A program made the position numbers and the translations under genes. A model generated the notes under the pieces. The model saw nothing but the letters and a program-made list of their open reading frames with translations, had not been told where the DNA came from and ran no database searches. From NCBI RefSeq assembly GCF_012676905.1, contig NZ_CP051428.1, positions 1,574,001 through 1,638,000 of the forward strand: a stretch of DNA of 64,000 nt. The letters run 5' to 3'. This document shows, in pieces, positions 26,429-34,265 of the stretch. This stretch comes from Paenibacillus albicereus. Lineage in GTDB: Bacteria > Bacillota > Bacilli > Paenibacillales > Paenibacillaceae. How positions within the stretch are numbered: the stretch's first letter is position 1; every line of letters begins with the position of its first letter.

Positions 26429-27496
26429 ATGCAGGAAGCGGCCATTACGATCGTTCGGACCGGATTCGGCGCGGAGCTGCAGCATCTCGGCCGTCCCGGG
26501 CTGCGCGGGCAGGGCATGCCGGCAGGGGGCGCGATGGACGCGCTGTCGCTGCAGGCGGCCAACCTGCTCTGCGGCAACGAACGCGGCGCTCCCGCGCTGG
26601 AGCTGGCGCTCGGAGGCGCCCGCCTGCGCGTCGACGCGCCGGAAGGCCTGCTCGCCGCGATCTGCGGCGCCGACATGCCCGCCGACCTGGACGGCGTGCC
26701 GCTGCCTTCGCGCCGCGCGGTCTATGTGCCTTCTGGCGGCACGATTTCGCTCGGCGCGGCGCGCTCCGGCTGCCGCGCCTACCTGGCTGTCGCCGGCGGC
26801 TTTGCCGCGCCGGCGGACAGCCGCGCCGCCGGCGAGGCTGGGAGCGCCGGCGGCATCGGCCGGCGTCTTGCCGCCGGCGAGGCGCTTCGCCGCAGCGAGC
26901 CTACGGCGCGCGGCGCAGCGCTGCTGGCGGCGCTCGCGGAGCGCGCCGCCGAGGCTGGCGGCGGCGTGCCGACGGCCGCCGCGCCTTGGCTCGCGCCGCG
27001 CCTCGTGGCGCGCGGCGGCGCAGGCTCCGGCACCGTGCTGCGCGCGGTGCCGGGAGCCGCTTACGGGCAGCTGGCGCAGGCGGCCCGGCAGCGGCTGTGG
27101 CGGGAGCGGCTTGCCGCCTCTCCCGCCAGCGATCGGATGGGCGTCCGGCTCGTTCCGGACGCCCATCCGATCGAGCTGGAGCGCCGCGCGGAGCTGCGCT
27201 CGCACGGCGTGCTGCCGGGCGCGGTGCAGCTGCCGCCCGGAGGCCATCCCGTCGTGCTGGCGGCAGGCTGCCAGACGACGGGCGGCTATCCCGTCATCCT
27301 GCACGTTATCGCGGCGGATCTGCCCCGGCTCGGCCAGCTGCGGCCCGGCGACGAGATTCGCTTCTCCCGCGTGGAGCTCGAGGAGGCGCAGCGCCTCCTG
27401 CTACGGCAGCAGCGGGAGCTGGACCGGCTGGAAGCCGCCCTGCGGCTTCGGACCGAGCGTTTCTTGCAGGAGCGGCACCGCGGGAGCAGACGCTGA
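26429..27496 (+). CDS. pxpC: 5-oxoprolinase subunit C (KipA / biotin-dependent carboxyltransferase family)
   Basis: Protein of 355 aa. It has the KipA/PxpC signature: an N-terminal VRTGFGAELQHLGRPGLRGQG with GGAMDALSLQAANLLCGN, a middle Ala-rich region, and the conserved C-terminal block MGVRLVPD, SHGVLPGAVQLPPGGHPVVL and GCQTTGGYPVILHVI. ATG at 26429 follows GGGAGGG. It is followed by the MOSC gene (39-base gap) and pxpA, forming one apparent operon that lacks pxpB. Residues ~120-205 are an Ala/Gly-rich, low-complexity linker. Confidence 0.9.
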   Translation: MQEAAITIVRTGFGAELQHLGRPGLRGQGMPAGGAMDALSLQAANLLCGNERGAPALELALGGARLRVDAPEGLLAAICGADMPADLDGVPLPSRRAVYVPSGGTISLGAARSGCRAYLAVAGGFAAPADSRAAGEAGSAGGIGRRLAAGEALRRSEPTARGAALLAALAERAAEAGGGVPTAAAPWLAPRLVARGGAGSGTVLRAVPGAAYGQLAQAARQRLWRERLAASPASDRMGVRLVPDAHPIELERRAELRSHGVLPGAVQLPPGGHPVVLAAGCQTTGGYPVILHVIAADLPRLGQLRPGDEIRFSRVELEEAQRLLLRQQRELDRLEAALRLRTERFLQERHRGSRR

Positions 27497-27535
27497 GAGA
27501 CGAATTTCAACCAATCGCGAAGGGAAGATCCAGAT

Positions 27536-28144
27536 ATGAATGAAGACCAATCGGCCGCTGCCGCTCTGGCCTCAAGCCGCGCTAAGTCCGGTAAGAGGCG
27601 AGGAGCGCCGGCCTACGTAGCCGGGCTCTATACGGCGGATGCTCCGGGCAGCTTCGTCACCCGAGAGCTGGCCGAGGCGGAGCTGGAGTTCGGCGGAATC
27701 CGCGGCGACCGCCATTTCGGCGTGACGTCCCGCGCGGACAGCCGGCAGCCGATGTACCCGCGCGGAGCCGAAATCCTCAACCGCCGTCAGATCAGCATCC
27801 TCTCTCGCGAGGAGCTGGAGGAAACGAGGGAGCGCATGGGCATCGAGGCCCTCGATCCGGAATGGATCGGAGGCAACCTGCTGCTCTCCGGCTATCCCGG
27901 CTTGACGCAGCTGCCTGCCGGATCGAGGCTGCTTTTCCCGAGCGGGGCCGGCCTCGTCTGCGAAGGCGAGAACCATCCGTGCACTGACGCCGGCAAGGAA
28001 ATCGAGCGACATGTCCGGCCCAAGGAGCGCTTGCCGCAAGCCTTCGTGAAGGCCGCGCGCGGCCGGCGCGGCATCGTCTGCTCGGTCGAGCGTCCCGGCC
28101 GCATCGCGTTCGGCGACGAGATCCGCATCCTTCCCCCTCAATAA
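27536..28144 (+). CDS. MOSC-domain protein
   Basis: Protein of 202 aa. The MOSC domain (a sulfur/molybdenum-cofactor-handling fold shared with MoCo sulfurase C-termini) is recognisable from GGIRGDRHFGVTSRAD, YPRGAEILNRRQISILS, EWIGGNLLLSG and the conserved Cys in ENHPCTDAGKEIERH. The last strand (VERPGRIAFGDEIRIL) is also typical. Stand-alone MOSC proteins of this size are usually soluble, with unknown substrates. It sits between pxpC and pxpA with short gaps (39 and 21 bases), so it is probably co-transcribed with them. A link to 5-oxoproline metabolism is not established. Confidence 0.88.
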   Translation: MNEDQSAAAALASSRAKSGKRRGAPAYVAGLYTADAPGSFVTRELAEAELEFGGIRGDRHFGVTSRADSRQPMYPRGAEILNRRQISILSREELEETRERMGIEALDPEWIGGNLLLSGYPGLTQLPAGSRLLFPSGAGLVCEGENHPCTDAGKEIERHVRPKERLPQAFVKAARGRRGIVCSVERPGRIAFGDEIRILPPQ

Positions 28145-28165
28145 CGGCATAAGGAGGCCCTAACC

Positions 28166-28933
28166 ATGCGAATACCGACGATCGACCTGAACGCCGATTT
28201 CGGCGAAGGGTTCGGCATGTACGACTTCGGCGCGGACGAAGCGCTGCTCGGCTCCATCACGAGCGCGAGCATCGCCTGCGGGTGGCATGCCGGAGACGCC
28301 CGCACGATGCGGACGGCGGTCGAACGCTGCCTGCGCGCGGGGGTGGCGGTCGGCGCCCATCCGGGCTATCCGGACCGGCAGGGCTTCGGCCGCCGCGCGA
28401 TGGCGCTGGATGCCGAGGACGTCTATGAGGCGGTCCTTTATCAGACCGGCGCGCTGCAGGCGTTCGTGCATGCGGCCGGCGGCGAGCTGCGCCACATCAA
28501 GCCGCATGGCGCGATGTACCATCGCTGCGACGCCAGCTTGGACCATGCGGATGCCGTCGCGAAAGCTGCCGTCGCGCTGGGCGGGCTCGCCTTATACGGT
28601 CCCCCGGGAGGAGCGCTGGAGCGCGCGGCCCTTTCGGCGGGGCTGCCTTTCGCGGCCGAAGGCTTCGCCGACCGCGCCTACTTGCCGGACGGCTCGCTCG
28701 CCGGCAGGGATCGGCCTGGCGCCGTGCATGACGAACCGTCCCGAGCCTTGGCGCAGTCGCTCGCGATCGCGCAGCGAGGGGAGGCCCCGGCCTTGGGCGG
28801 GGGCTTCGTCCCGGTGGCGGTCCGAACGCTTTGCCTGCACGGCGACGGACCGCGAGCGGCCGAGCTGGCCGCGCTCATCCGCGCCGGTCTGGAGTCGGCC
28901 GGAGTCGCCGTCGCCTCGCCTTGGCAGCCATGA
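28166..28933 (+). CDS. pxpA: 5-oxoprolinase subunit A (LamB/YcsF family)
   Basis: Protein of 255 aa of normal family length. Hallmarks are the N-terminal IDLNADFGEGFGMYDFGAD, then ITSASIACGWHAGDARTM, GAHPGYPDRQGFGRRAM, and LRHIKPHGAMYHR. In the C-terminal half are AEGFADRAYLPDGSLAGR and LCLHGDGPRAAEL. It is the 5-oxoproline-binding subunit of the PxpABC enzyme. ATG at 28166 follows AAGGAGG. Its stop overlaps the start of the gamma-glutamylcyclotransferase-like gene as ATGA. Confidence 0.95.
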   Translation: MRIPTIDLNADFGEGFGMYDFGADEALLGSITSASIACGWHAGDARTMRTAVERCLRAGVAVGAHPGYPDRQGFGRRAMALDAEDVYEAVLYQTGALQAFVHAAGGELRHIKPHGAMYHRCDASLDHADAVAKAAVALGGLALYGPPGGALERAALSAGLPFAAEGFADRAYLPDGSLAGRDRPGAVHDEPSRALAQSLAIAQRGEAPALGGGFVPVAVRTLCLHGDGPRAAELAALIRAGLESAGVAVASPWQP

Positions 28934-29436
28934 GCGGCCGCTCGGACACGCGTCACGTCCCGACCGCGTCGTCGGCTCCGGCCGTCTCAGCCACGCCGCC
29001 GGCCTGTCCGCCGTCTGCTGCATTCCCCGTCTGGGTGTTTGTCTACGGGACGCTTCAGCCAGGACAAAGCAACTTCGCCGTCGCAGCCCCGTTCGTCCTT
29101 GCACGGCAGCCGGGACACGTGCGGGGACGTCTCGTCGACGCGGCGAACGGCCGTTATCCGGCGCTCGTCCGCGAGCTTTCTCCTGTAGACCGAGCCGTCC
29201 GAGGCTGGTGGCTGAAGCTGGAGCGCGATGGTTTGGCTGCTTGCGATCGGCTGGAGGACTTTTTCGGCCCGGAGGAGGCCAATGATTACGAGCGGATTTG
29301 GACCCGGGATCTCGACGATCCGGATCGTCAGGGCTGGATCTATGTGTGGCCGAGCGACCGCGGCTGCTCCGATCTGCTGAGCGACATCTGGCCTCCCGGG
29401 AGCGTCCCGGAGTCGAAGTCGGGCGAACCGGAATAG
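28930..29436 (+). CDS. Gamma-glutamylcyclotransferase (AIG2-like) family protein
   Basis: Protein of 168 aa. The family motif VFVYGTLQPGQSN (glycine-rich loop) and AACDRLEDF (position of the usual catalytic Glu) are present, with LVDAANGRYPALV and YVWPSD matching the rest of the GGCT fold. The first ~28 residues are Ser/Ala/Pro-rich and probably disordered. The reaction class is cyclisation of a gamma-glutamyl compound, releasing 5-oxoproline. ATG at 28930 overlaps the pxpA stop as ATGA, so production of 5-oxoproline is translationally coupled to the enzyme that removes it. That pairing supports both assignments. Confidence 0.85.
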   Translation: MSGRSDTRHVPTASSAPAVSATPPACPPSAAFPVWVFVYGTLQPGQSNFAVAAPFVLARQPGHVRGRLVDAANGRYPALVRELSPVDRAVRGWWLKLERDGLAACDRLEDFFGPEEANDYERIWTRDLDDPDRQGWIYVWPSDRGCSDLLSDIWPPGSVPESKSGEPE

Positions 29437-29496
29437 GCTCAAGAACGTCCCGCCCGAGCTTTACGAACGAGGCGGTTTGTTCTTGAGCTGTTTTCG
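29437..29496. terminator. Terminator between the pxp operon and a minus-strand small gene
   Basis: Stem GCTCAAGAAC (about 29437-29446) / GTTCTTGAGC (29479-29488), with a further inner stem, followed by TGTTTTC. It lies between two convergent stops (29436 and 29521). Confidence 0.8.
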
Positions 29497-29520
29497 TCCA
29501 GCCTTGCCGGCAAGGGGGGA

Positions 29521-29688
29521 CTAGGCGTTCGGGACCTGGCGATTCGGCGGCTCGGGCTCGAAAGCGATCAGCGTTACCTTGCGGCCGCCTTCGTCCGTCA
29601 GCGACTGCTCCAGCTCCCGGATTCTTTCTACGTCGGCGAGGGGGAGCTCGGCATATCGGTACGGCTCGAAGGGCTGGGATTTGCTCAT
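29521..29688 (-). CDS. Small acidic hypothetical protein, 55 aa
   Basis: ATG at 29688-29686 on the minus strand is preceded by a near-perfect AGGAGGTGA (29695-29703). The 55-residue product (MSKSQPFEPYRYAELPLADV..., ending PNRQVPNA) has G/C-ending codons like real genes. It contains one clear amphipathic helix (LADVERIRELEQSLTDEGG) followed by a short strand (RKVTLIAFEPEP). It converges on the pxp operon terminator. No family is recognised. Confidence 0.65.
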   Translation of the reverse strand: MSKSQPFEPYRYAELPLADVERIRELEQSLTDEGGRKVTLIAFEPEPPNRQVPNA

Positions 29689-29732
29689 CTGCGTTCACCT
29701 CCTCTTTGTAGCGTTCGCTCTCCGCCGCATCT

Positions 29733-29864
29733 TTATCCAGATAAAGGGAACCGAAAAAGCGGAGCTTTGAGCGGAAGCCGCTCGAAGGGAACGACGCTCA
29801 CGATCCGCCCGTCGGCCCACTGAATTGACGACCTGGCGGCATCTTCAGGGCTTGGCTCGATCAT
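29733..29864 (-). CDS. Possible very small protein, 43 aa
   Basis: Minus-strand ORF MIEPSPEDAARSSIQWADGR... ending LFRFPLSG, located 44 bases upstream of the 55-aa gene and on the same strand. The text SIQWADGRIVSVVPFERL is protein-like, but no clear ribosome binding site precedes it and codon use is less biased. It could be a leader peptide or non-coding DNA. Confidence 0.25.
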   Translation of the reverse strand: MIEPSPEDAARSSIQWADGRIVSVVPFERLPLKAPLFRFPLSG

Positions 29865-29876
29865 ATCGAGTGGCTC

Positions 29877-30151
29877 GGAGCAACTCGGGCGAGGGAAGTG
29901 GCTGAATGATCGGAGATGCGCGGAAAAACCGAGCAACTCGGGTGTGAGAGAGGCAGGACGATCGGAGATGCGCGGAAAAACCGAGCAATTCGGGTGTGAG
30001 AGGGGCAGGACGATCGGAGTTGCGCGGAAAAACCGAGCAATTCAGGTGTGAGAGGGGCAGGACGATCGGAGTTAGGCGAAAAAACCGAGCAACTCGGGTG
30101 TGAGAGAGGCTGAACGTCGAAGTTGCGCGGAAAAACCGAGCAATTCGAGCC
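29877..30151. repeat. Tandem 52-bp repeat array with internal hairpins
   Basis: Five full units and one partial unit, period 52 bases. Every unit carries CGGAAAAACCGAGCAACTCGG or a close variant, in which CCGAG-CAA-CTCGG can fold into a small stem; the spacer is TGTGAGAGAGGCAGGACGATCGGAG. Units differ mainly at A/G and C/T positions, including changes that break the stem (CAATTCGG). Short minus-strand frames through the array mirror the repeat and show no start signals. It fills the gap between the small genes and the CopCD gene. Confidence 0.9.
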
Positions 30152-30303
30152 ATCGTCCTCTGCTTCCACCAGCGGCAGCCTCAGCCGCAACGACGGTCTG
30201 GCGATGCCTCCCCCAAATGTTCACATTCCGGCTTGGTCGAGATGGAGCGCATCAAGTAAACTAGAGGGCAAGAGGAAGGAACGAAAGGGAGTGCCCCGAG
30301 CGC

Positions 30304-32274
30304 ATGAACGCCATTCTACGCAACGAAATCCTATCGGACTCTGTCCGAAAGGAAACGGCTACGGAGCGGTCCCTGGCCGCTTGCCATAGCGAACTTTCCG
30401 CGAAGCGGCCAACCGCCTCGGCCAAGCCGGCCTTGGCCGCCGGCCTCCACGCCGCCGCTGGGTCCCCGCCTTGCGCTCGCTCAGCGCCGCCCCAGCGGCT
30501 TCGCTCAGCGCTGCCCCAGCGGCTCCGCTCTGCGCCGTCCCAGCGGCTTCGCTCAGCGCTGCTCCAGCGGCTCCGCTCTGCGCCGCCCCAGCGGCTCCGC
30601 TCTGCGCTGCCCCAGCGGCCAAGAGCGCCGCGCGCCGCGCGCCTGGCGCTGCGCCGGATGGCCGCCGCGCTGCTCGGCGTCCTGGCGCTGCTCTCGCTGC
30701 TGCTCGGCCTCCCGCAGCAGGCGGCAGCGCATGCCTCGCTGCTCGAAGCGAGCCCGGCGGCGGGGGCGCGGCTCGAGGCGGCGCCGGCCGAGGTGAAGCT
30801 CGTCTTCAACGAACGCGTCGAAGGCGCCGTCGGAGCGCTCGAGGTGCTGGACGGCAGCTCCGACCCCGTGACCGCCGAGCGGGCGAAGCTGAGCGAGGAC
30901 GGGCTGGCGCTGACGCTGCCGCTGCCCGAGCTGGACCAGGGCGTCTACACGGTCAGCTACCGCATCGTTTCCGAGGACGGCCATCCGATCGGCGGCTCTT
31001 ACGTGTTCGTCATCGGAGACCCGCCTGCGGCGCGGGACGCCTCGACGTTCGACGTCCATGCGCAGCTCGGCCATGCCAACCACGCCGAAGGCGGGCTGAC
31101 GACGGCCAGCCTCATCCAGTACGCCGCGCGTTTCCTTTATTATGCCGCGCTCATGCTTGCCGCCGGCGCGGCGCTTTGGCCGCTCTTGTACCGGCAAGGG
31201 TGGTCCCGCATCGCCGATCCGCTGCGCGGACGGCTCGAGCGGATGCCGCAGCAAGCGCTCGTGCTCGTCGCGCTGCTCTACGTCTTCGTCGAGACGCAGC
31301 TGCTCATGGAAGGCCAGCCGACCTCCGAATGGATCCGGCTGTTTACGGCGACAAGCGTCGGCCAGAGCTACCTGGCGCTGCTGCTGCTCGCCTTCGTCGG
31401 CCTCGCGCTGCCGGCCGGCCGCGGCGCGCTGCGCTTCGTCTGGGCGCTGCTGCTGCTCGCGACGGAGGCGTGGAGCGGCCATGCGGCCGCAGCCGCTCCG
31501 CGCTGGGCGGCGCTCGCGCTCGATTATGTCCATCTCGTCTTCGCGGCGCTGTGGGCAGGCGGCCTCATGCTGCTGCTCTTCCTCTGGTCCGCCGAGCGCA
31601 AGGAAGCCGGACGCTTCGCCGCACGCTTCTCGCGCATGGCGTGGATCAGCATCGTCGCTCTGACGCTGTCGGGCATCGGCCTGACGCTTCTGTACATGAC
31701 CAAGCCGGAGTATCTGCTGCTGACGCCGTGGGGCATCCTGCTGCTCGTCAAGACCGGGCTGGTCGTGCTCGTCGCCGGCGTCGGATTCTTCCTGCGCAGC
31801 CGCATGAAGCGGTCCGGCTTCCCGAGCGGCGCGCTGCTCAAGGCGGACGGCGCGCTCATGGCACTCATCCTCGTCATCGTCGGCGTCTTCACCTACATCA
31901 GCCCGCTGCCGGCCAACGAGCCGGTCGGCTGGCACAAGATGGGCAGCGAGATGCACGTGTCGATCCGGATCACTCCCAACGTGCCCGGCGACAACGAGTT
32001 CGCGGTCCGCATCTGGATGCACCAGAGCCTGGGCGATCCGAAATCGGTCAAGCTGCGCCTTCAGTCCGAGGACAAGCCGGAGCTCGGCGCGATCGAGATT
32101 CCGCTGGAGAAGTTCGAGGACGACGAGATCAGCACGTTCGAAGGGTATACCAAGACGGCCTACCGCGCCAGCGGCACGTACTTGCCGTTCGCAGGCCGCT
32201 GGACGGCCGAGGTCCGCGTGATGGATAAGAACGACGACGAACGGGTCGAGCGGCTCGGCTTCCGCAACTACTGA
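30304..32274 (+). CDS. CopC-CopD fusion (copper resistance/uptake family)
   Basis: Protein of 656 aa from ATG 30304; GGGAG is about 12 bases upstream. The export signal only begins near residue 110 (RLALRRMAAALLGVLALLSL...QAAAHAS). The preceding ~115 residues are low complexity, encoded by 24-bp repeats reading PQRLRSAL, and the true start is therefore uncertain. After cleavage the His of AHASLLEASPAAG is the copper-ligand N-terminus typical of CopC, and SEDGHPIGGSYVFVI completes that domain. From ~250 come about eight membrane helices of CopD (YAARFLYYAALMLAAG; DYVHLVFAALWAGGLM; WGILLLVKTGLVVL). The last ~120 residues are an extracytoplasmic beta domain (WHKMGSEMHVSI ... FAGRWTAEVRVMD). It is probably co-transcribed with the two-component pair below. 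Confidence 0.88.
   Translation: MNAILRNEILSDSVRKETATERSLAACHSELSAKRPTASAKPALAAGLHAAAGSPPCARSAPPQRLRSALPQRLRSAPSQRLRSALLQRLRSAPPQRLRSALPQRPRAPRAARLALRRMAAALLGVLALLSLLLGLPQQAAAHASLLEASPAAGARLEAAPAEVKLVFNERVEGAVGALEVLDGSSDPVTAERAKLSEDGLALTLPLPELDQGVYTVSYRIVSEDGHPIGGSYVFVIGDPPAARDASTFDVHAQLGHANHAEGGLTTASLIQYAARFLYYAALMLAAGAALWPLLYRQGWSRIADPLRGRLERMPQQALVLVALLYVFVETQLLMEGQPTSEWIRLFTATSVGQSYLALLLLAFVGLALPAGRGALRFVWALLLLATEAWSGHAAAAAPRWAALALDYVHLVFAALWAGGLMLLLFLWSAERKEAGRFAARFSRMAWISIVALTLSGIGLTLLYMTKPEYLLLTPWGILLLVKTGLVVLVAGVGFFLRSRMKRSGFPSGALLKADGALMALILVIVGVFTYISPLPANEPVGWHKMGSEMHVSIRITPNVPGDNEFAVRIWMHQSLGDPKSVKLRLQSEDKPELGAIEIPLEKFEDDEISTFEGYTKTAYRASGTYLPFAGRWTAEVRVMDKNDDERVERLGFRNY
30485..30630 (+). 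repeat. 24-bp tandem repeat within the CopCD N-terminus
   Basis: Five to six copies of a unit near CAGCGGCTTCGCTCAGCGCT + GCCC encode PQRLRSAL/PQRLRSAP octapeptides. The array keeps several frames open on both strands and lies between the annotated start and the real signal peptide. It may have inserted into, or expanded in, the 5' end of the gene. Confidence 0.85.
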
Positions 32275-32331
32275 CGCCGGGCGGTCGCAGCGGGCGGGCA
32301 CGGCCTGCCGGCACGAGAGAGGAGGTGGACG

Positions 32332-33198
32332 ATGAAGGCAAGCACGATCAAAAGGCTCATCCTGTGGACGCCGACCGTCCTGACGGCGGCATGGGAATAT
32401 GCCCGCCATACGTTCCTGCTGCCCTACGTGTCCATGGACACGGGCAACCTCATCAGTCCGATCCTCGTCTTTCTCGTCACGGTGACCCTGCTCTCCAAGC
32501 TGTTCGCCATGCTGGAGAACGTGCAGGAGGAGCTGCGGCGCGAGCAGGCGGTGAAGGCGGCGGTTCAGGAAAGGGACCAGATGGCGAGGGAGCTGCATGA
32601 CGGCATCTCGCAGTCGCTGTTCCTGCTGTCGGTCAAGCTGGATCGCCTCGACCGGGCGGAATCGCCCGAGGAGGTCAAGCAGGCGAGCGAGCAGATTCGC
32701 GGGACGGTGCGGCATGTATACGAGGATGTGAGGGAAGCGATCGCCAGCCTGCGTTCGGCGGATACGGCGGCGGAGAGCGGGATGCCGTGGCTGCAGCCGC
32801 TGCATGATGCCGCGGCGGAGCTGGAGGAGTCGGGGACGCGGACGGAGATCGACTGGCAGCTGCCCGACCTGCTCCTGACGAGCCGGGAAAAGGTCGAGCT
32901 GCTCGCGATCGTGCGCGAGGCGCTCATGAACGTGCGCAAGCATGCCTCCGCCTCGTTCGTCCGCGTCGTCTGCCGGCAGGAGGGAGCGGACGGCTTCCGC
33001 TGCGCCGTCGCCGACAACGGAGCGGGCGCCCCGCCCGGAGCCGAGTCGGCCAAGGGCCACTACGGCGTGCGCATGATGCGCGATCGAGCGGAAGGAGCGG
33101 GCTGGAGCTTCCGCTTCCAGAGCCCCGGCACGGAGGCGGGAACAAGCACGCTTGTCGAAGTCGCTCGTCAGCCGTCCCACAAAAAATCGAAGCCATGA
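32332..33198 (+). CDS. NarL-type sensor histidine kinase
   Basis: Protein of 288 aa. Two membrane helices (residues ~9-30 and ~42-60) with only a short loop between them mean there is no large sensor domain. The HisKA_3 box ARELHDGISQS places the phospho-His at residue 89. The ATPase has IVREALMNVRKHA (N-box), VADNGAGAP and GHYGVRMMRDRAEG. Such intramembrane-sensing kinases often read out the activity of a neighbouring membrane protein; here that would be the CopCD fusion 57 bases upstream. GAGGAGGTGG precedes the ATG. Confidence 0.92.
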   Translation: MKASTIKRLILWTPTVLTAAWEYARHTFLLPYVSMDTGNLISPILVFLVTVTLLSKLFAMLENVQEELRREQAVKAAVQERDQMARELHDGISQSLFLLSVKLDRLDRAESPEEVKQASEQIRGTVRHVYEDVREAIASLRSADTAAESGMPWLQPLHDAAAELEESGTRTEIDWQLPDLLLTSREKVELLAIVREALMNVRKHASASFVRVVCRQEGADGFRCAVADNGAGAPPGAESAKGHYGVRMMRDRAEGAGWSFRFQSPGTEAGTSTLVEVARQPSHKKSKP

Positions 33199-33217
33199 CT
33201 ACCGAGGAGGAGAATAG

Positions 33218-33946
33218 ATGAACGCTGCCGAACGGAACGAGCCGGTGCGGGTGCTGCTGGTCGACGACCATCCGCACGGGCGCGAGGGGATGAGGATCAT
33301 CCTTTCGGAGGACCCTTTCTTCGAGATCGCCGGAGAAGCGTCGGGAGGAGAGGAGGCCGTCGCGCGGGCCGAGGAGCTGCAGCCGGACCTCATCCTGATG
33401 GACATCCGCATGCCGGGCGTCGGGGGACTGGAGGCGACCTCCCGCATCAAGGCGCTGCTGCCGTCCGTCAAGATCGTCATGGTGACGGTGTCCGACGACA
33501 TCGCCGACCTGTTCGAGGCGATCAAGCGGGGAGCCCAGGGCTATCTGCTCAAGAACCTCTCTCCTTCCGCCTGGCTGGATTACCTGCGGGCCGTCTCGCT
33601 CGATCAGGCTCCGATGAGCCGGGAGCTCGCCACGCGCATCCTGCATGAATTTCTGCCGGGAGGAAGGTCGTCCGGCGCCGCGGACCCGCAGGCATCGCCG
33701 TCGTCCGTTTCCCGTTCGGCCGCGTCGGCGCTGTCGCCGCTCACCGAGCGGGAAAAAGAAATCCTGGAGCGGGTCGCGCGCGGCGACTCCAACCGCGAGG
33801 CGGCGGCTGCGCTCGGCATATCGGAGAATACGGTCAAGAACCATCTCAAGAACATCCTGCAGAAGCTCCATCTCGACAATCGGGTGCAGCTCGCGCGTTA
33901 CGCGTTCGAGAACGGGCTTATGAATCGCGGCCCGGGCGCAAGCTGA
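33218..33946 (+). CDS. NarL/LuxR-family response regulator
   Basis: Regulator of 242 aa. The receiver has the acidic pair in LLVDDHPHG and acceptor Asp62 in LILMDIRMPG. Downstream are VMVTVSDD and KRGAQGYLLKN. The DNA-binding domain is LTEREKEILERVARG followed by NREAAAALGISENTVKNHL. It sits 19 bases after its cognate kinase, with GAGGAGGAG before the ATG, and completes a CopCD-kinase-regulator operon. Residues ~145-172 form a Ser/Ala linker. Confidence 0.94.
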   Translation: MNAAERNEPVRVLLVDDHPHGREGMRIILSEDPFFEIAGEASGGEEAVARAEELQPDLILMDIRMPGVGGLEATSRIKALLPSVKIVMVTVSDDIADLFEAIKRGAQGYLLKNLSPSAWLDYLRAVSLDQAPMSRELATRILHEFLPGGRSSGAADPQASPSSVSRSAASALSPLTEREKEILERVARGDSNREAAAALGISENTVKNHLKNILQKLHLDNRVQLARYAFENGLMNRGPGAS

Positions 33947-34265
33947 ACGGTGCGAGAGGATCGGCCTCGGCGGCGGCTCGTCATCCATGGGGATGCGGAC
34001 CGACCGCCGTTTTCATTTCCGCCCTGATCGTAGCCCTTTCGAGTCATGTCCGTTGCCGGATGCAATCTTATACTAGTAAAATAAAAGCGGGGAACAATCG
34101 TTCCGCAGGAGGGAATCGACATCCATGCCCGGCAGCGCCTCAGCGCGGCTTCAAGCCGCAGGCGGACTCCGGACGGATCGAGCTTCTCGATGCGGCCGGG
34201 GCTTTAATTGCCCCTCATTGGCCTGGATGCCGATGAACAGCTTGACGTGACGAGGGAAGGAATGG
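33947..34265. other. Intergenic region with possible terminator and gene remnant
   Basis: A stem CGGCGG/CCGCCG followed by TTTTCATTT (about 33970-34017) is a plausible terminator. TATACTAGTAAAATAAA near 34071 is an AT island. After AGGAGGG at about 34107, an ATG at 34124 opens a 41-aa frame. Its neighbouring +1 frame reads more like protein (FKPQADSGRIELLDAAGALIAP), which suggests a frameshifted remnant rather than an intact gene. Confidence 0.35.

Noticed and set aside
29877-30151. CRISPR array
   Set aside because: The whole 52-bp unit repeats, including the would-be spacer, so there are no unique spacers; no cas gene is nearby.
29845-30190. Minus-strand ORFs reading ARFFRASPI/ELLGFSAHLRSS repeats
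   Set aside because: They are translations of the 52-bp DNA repeat in several frames, with no ribosome binding site and no codon bias.
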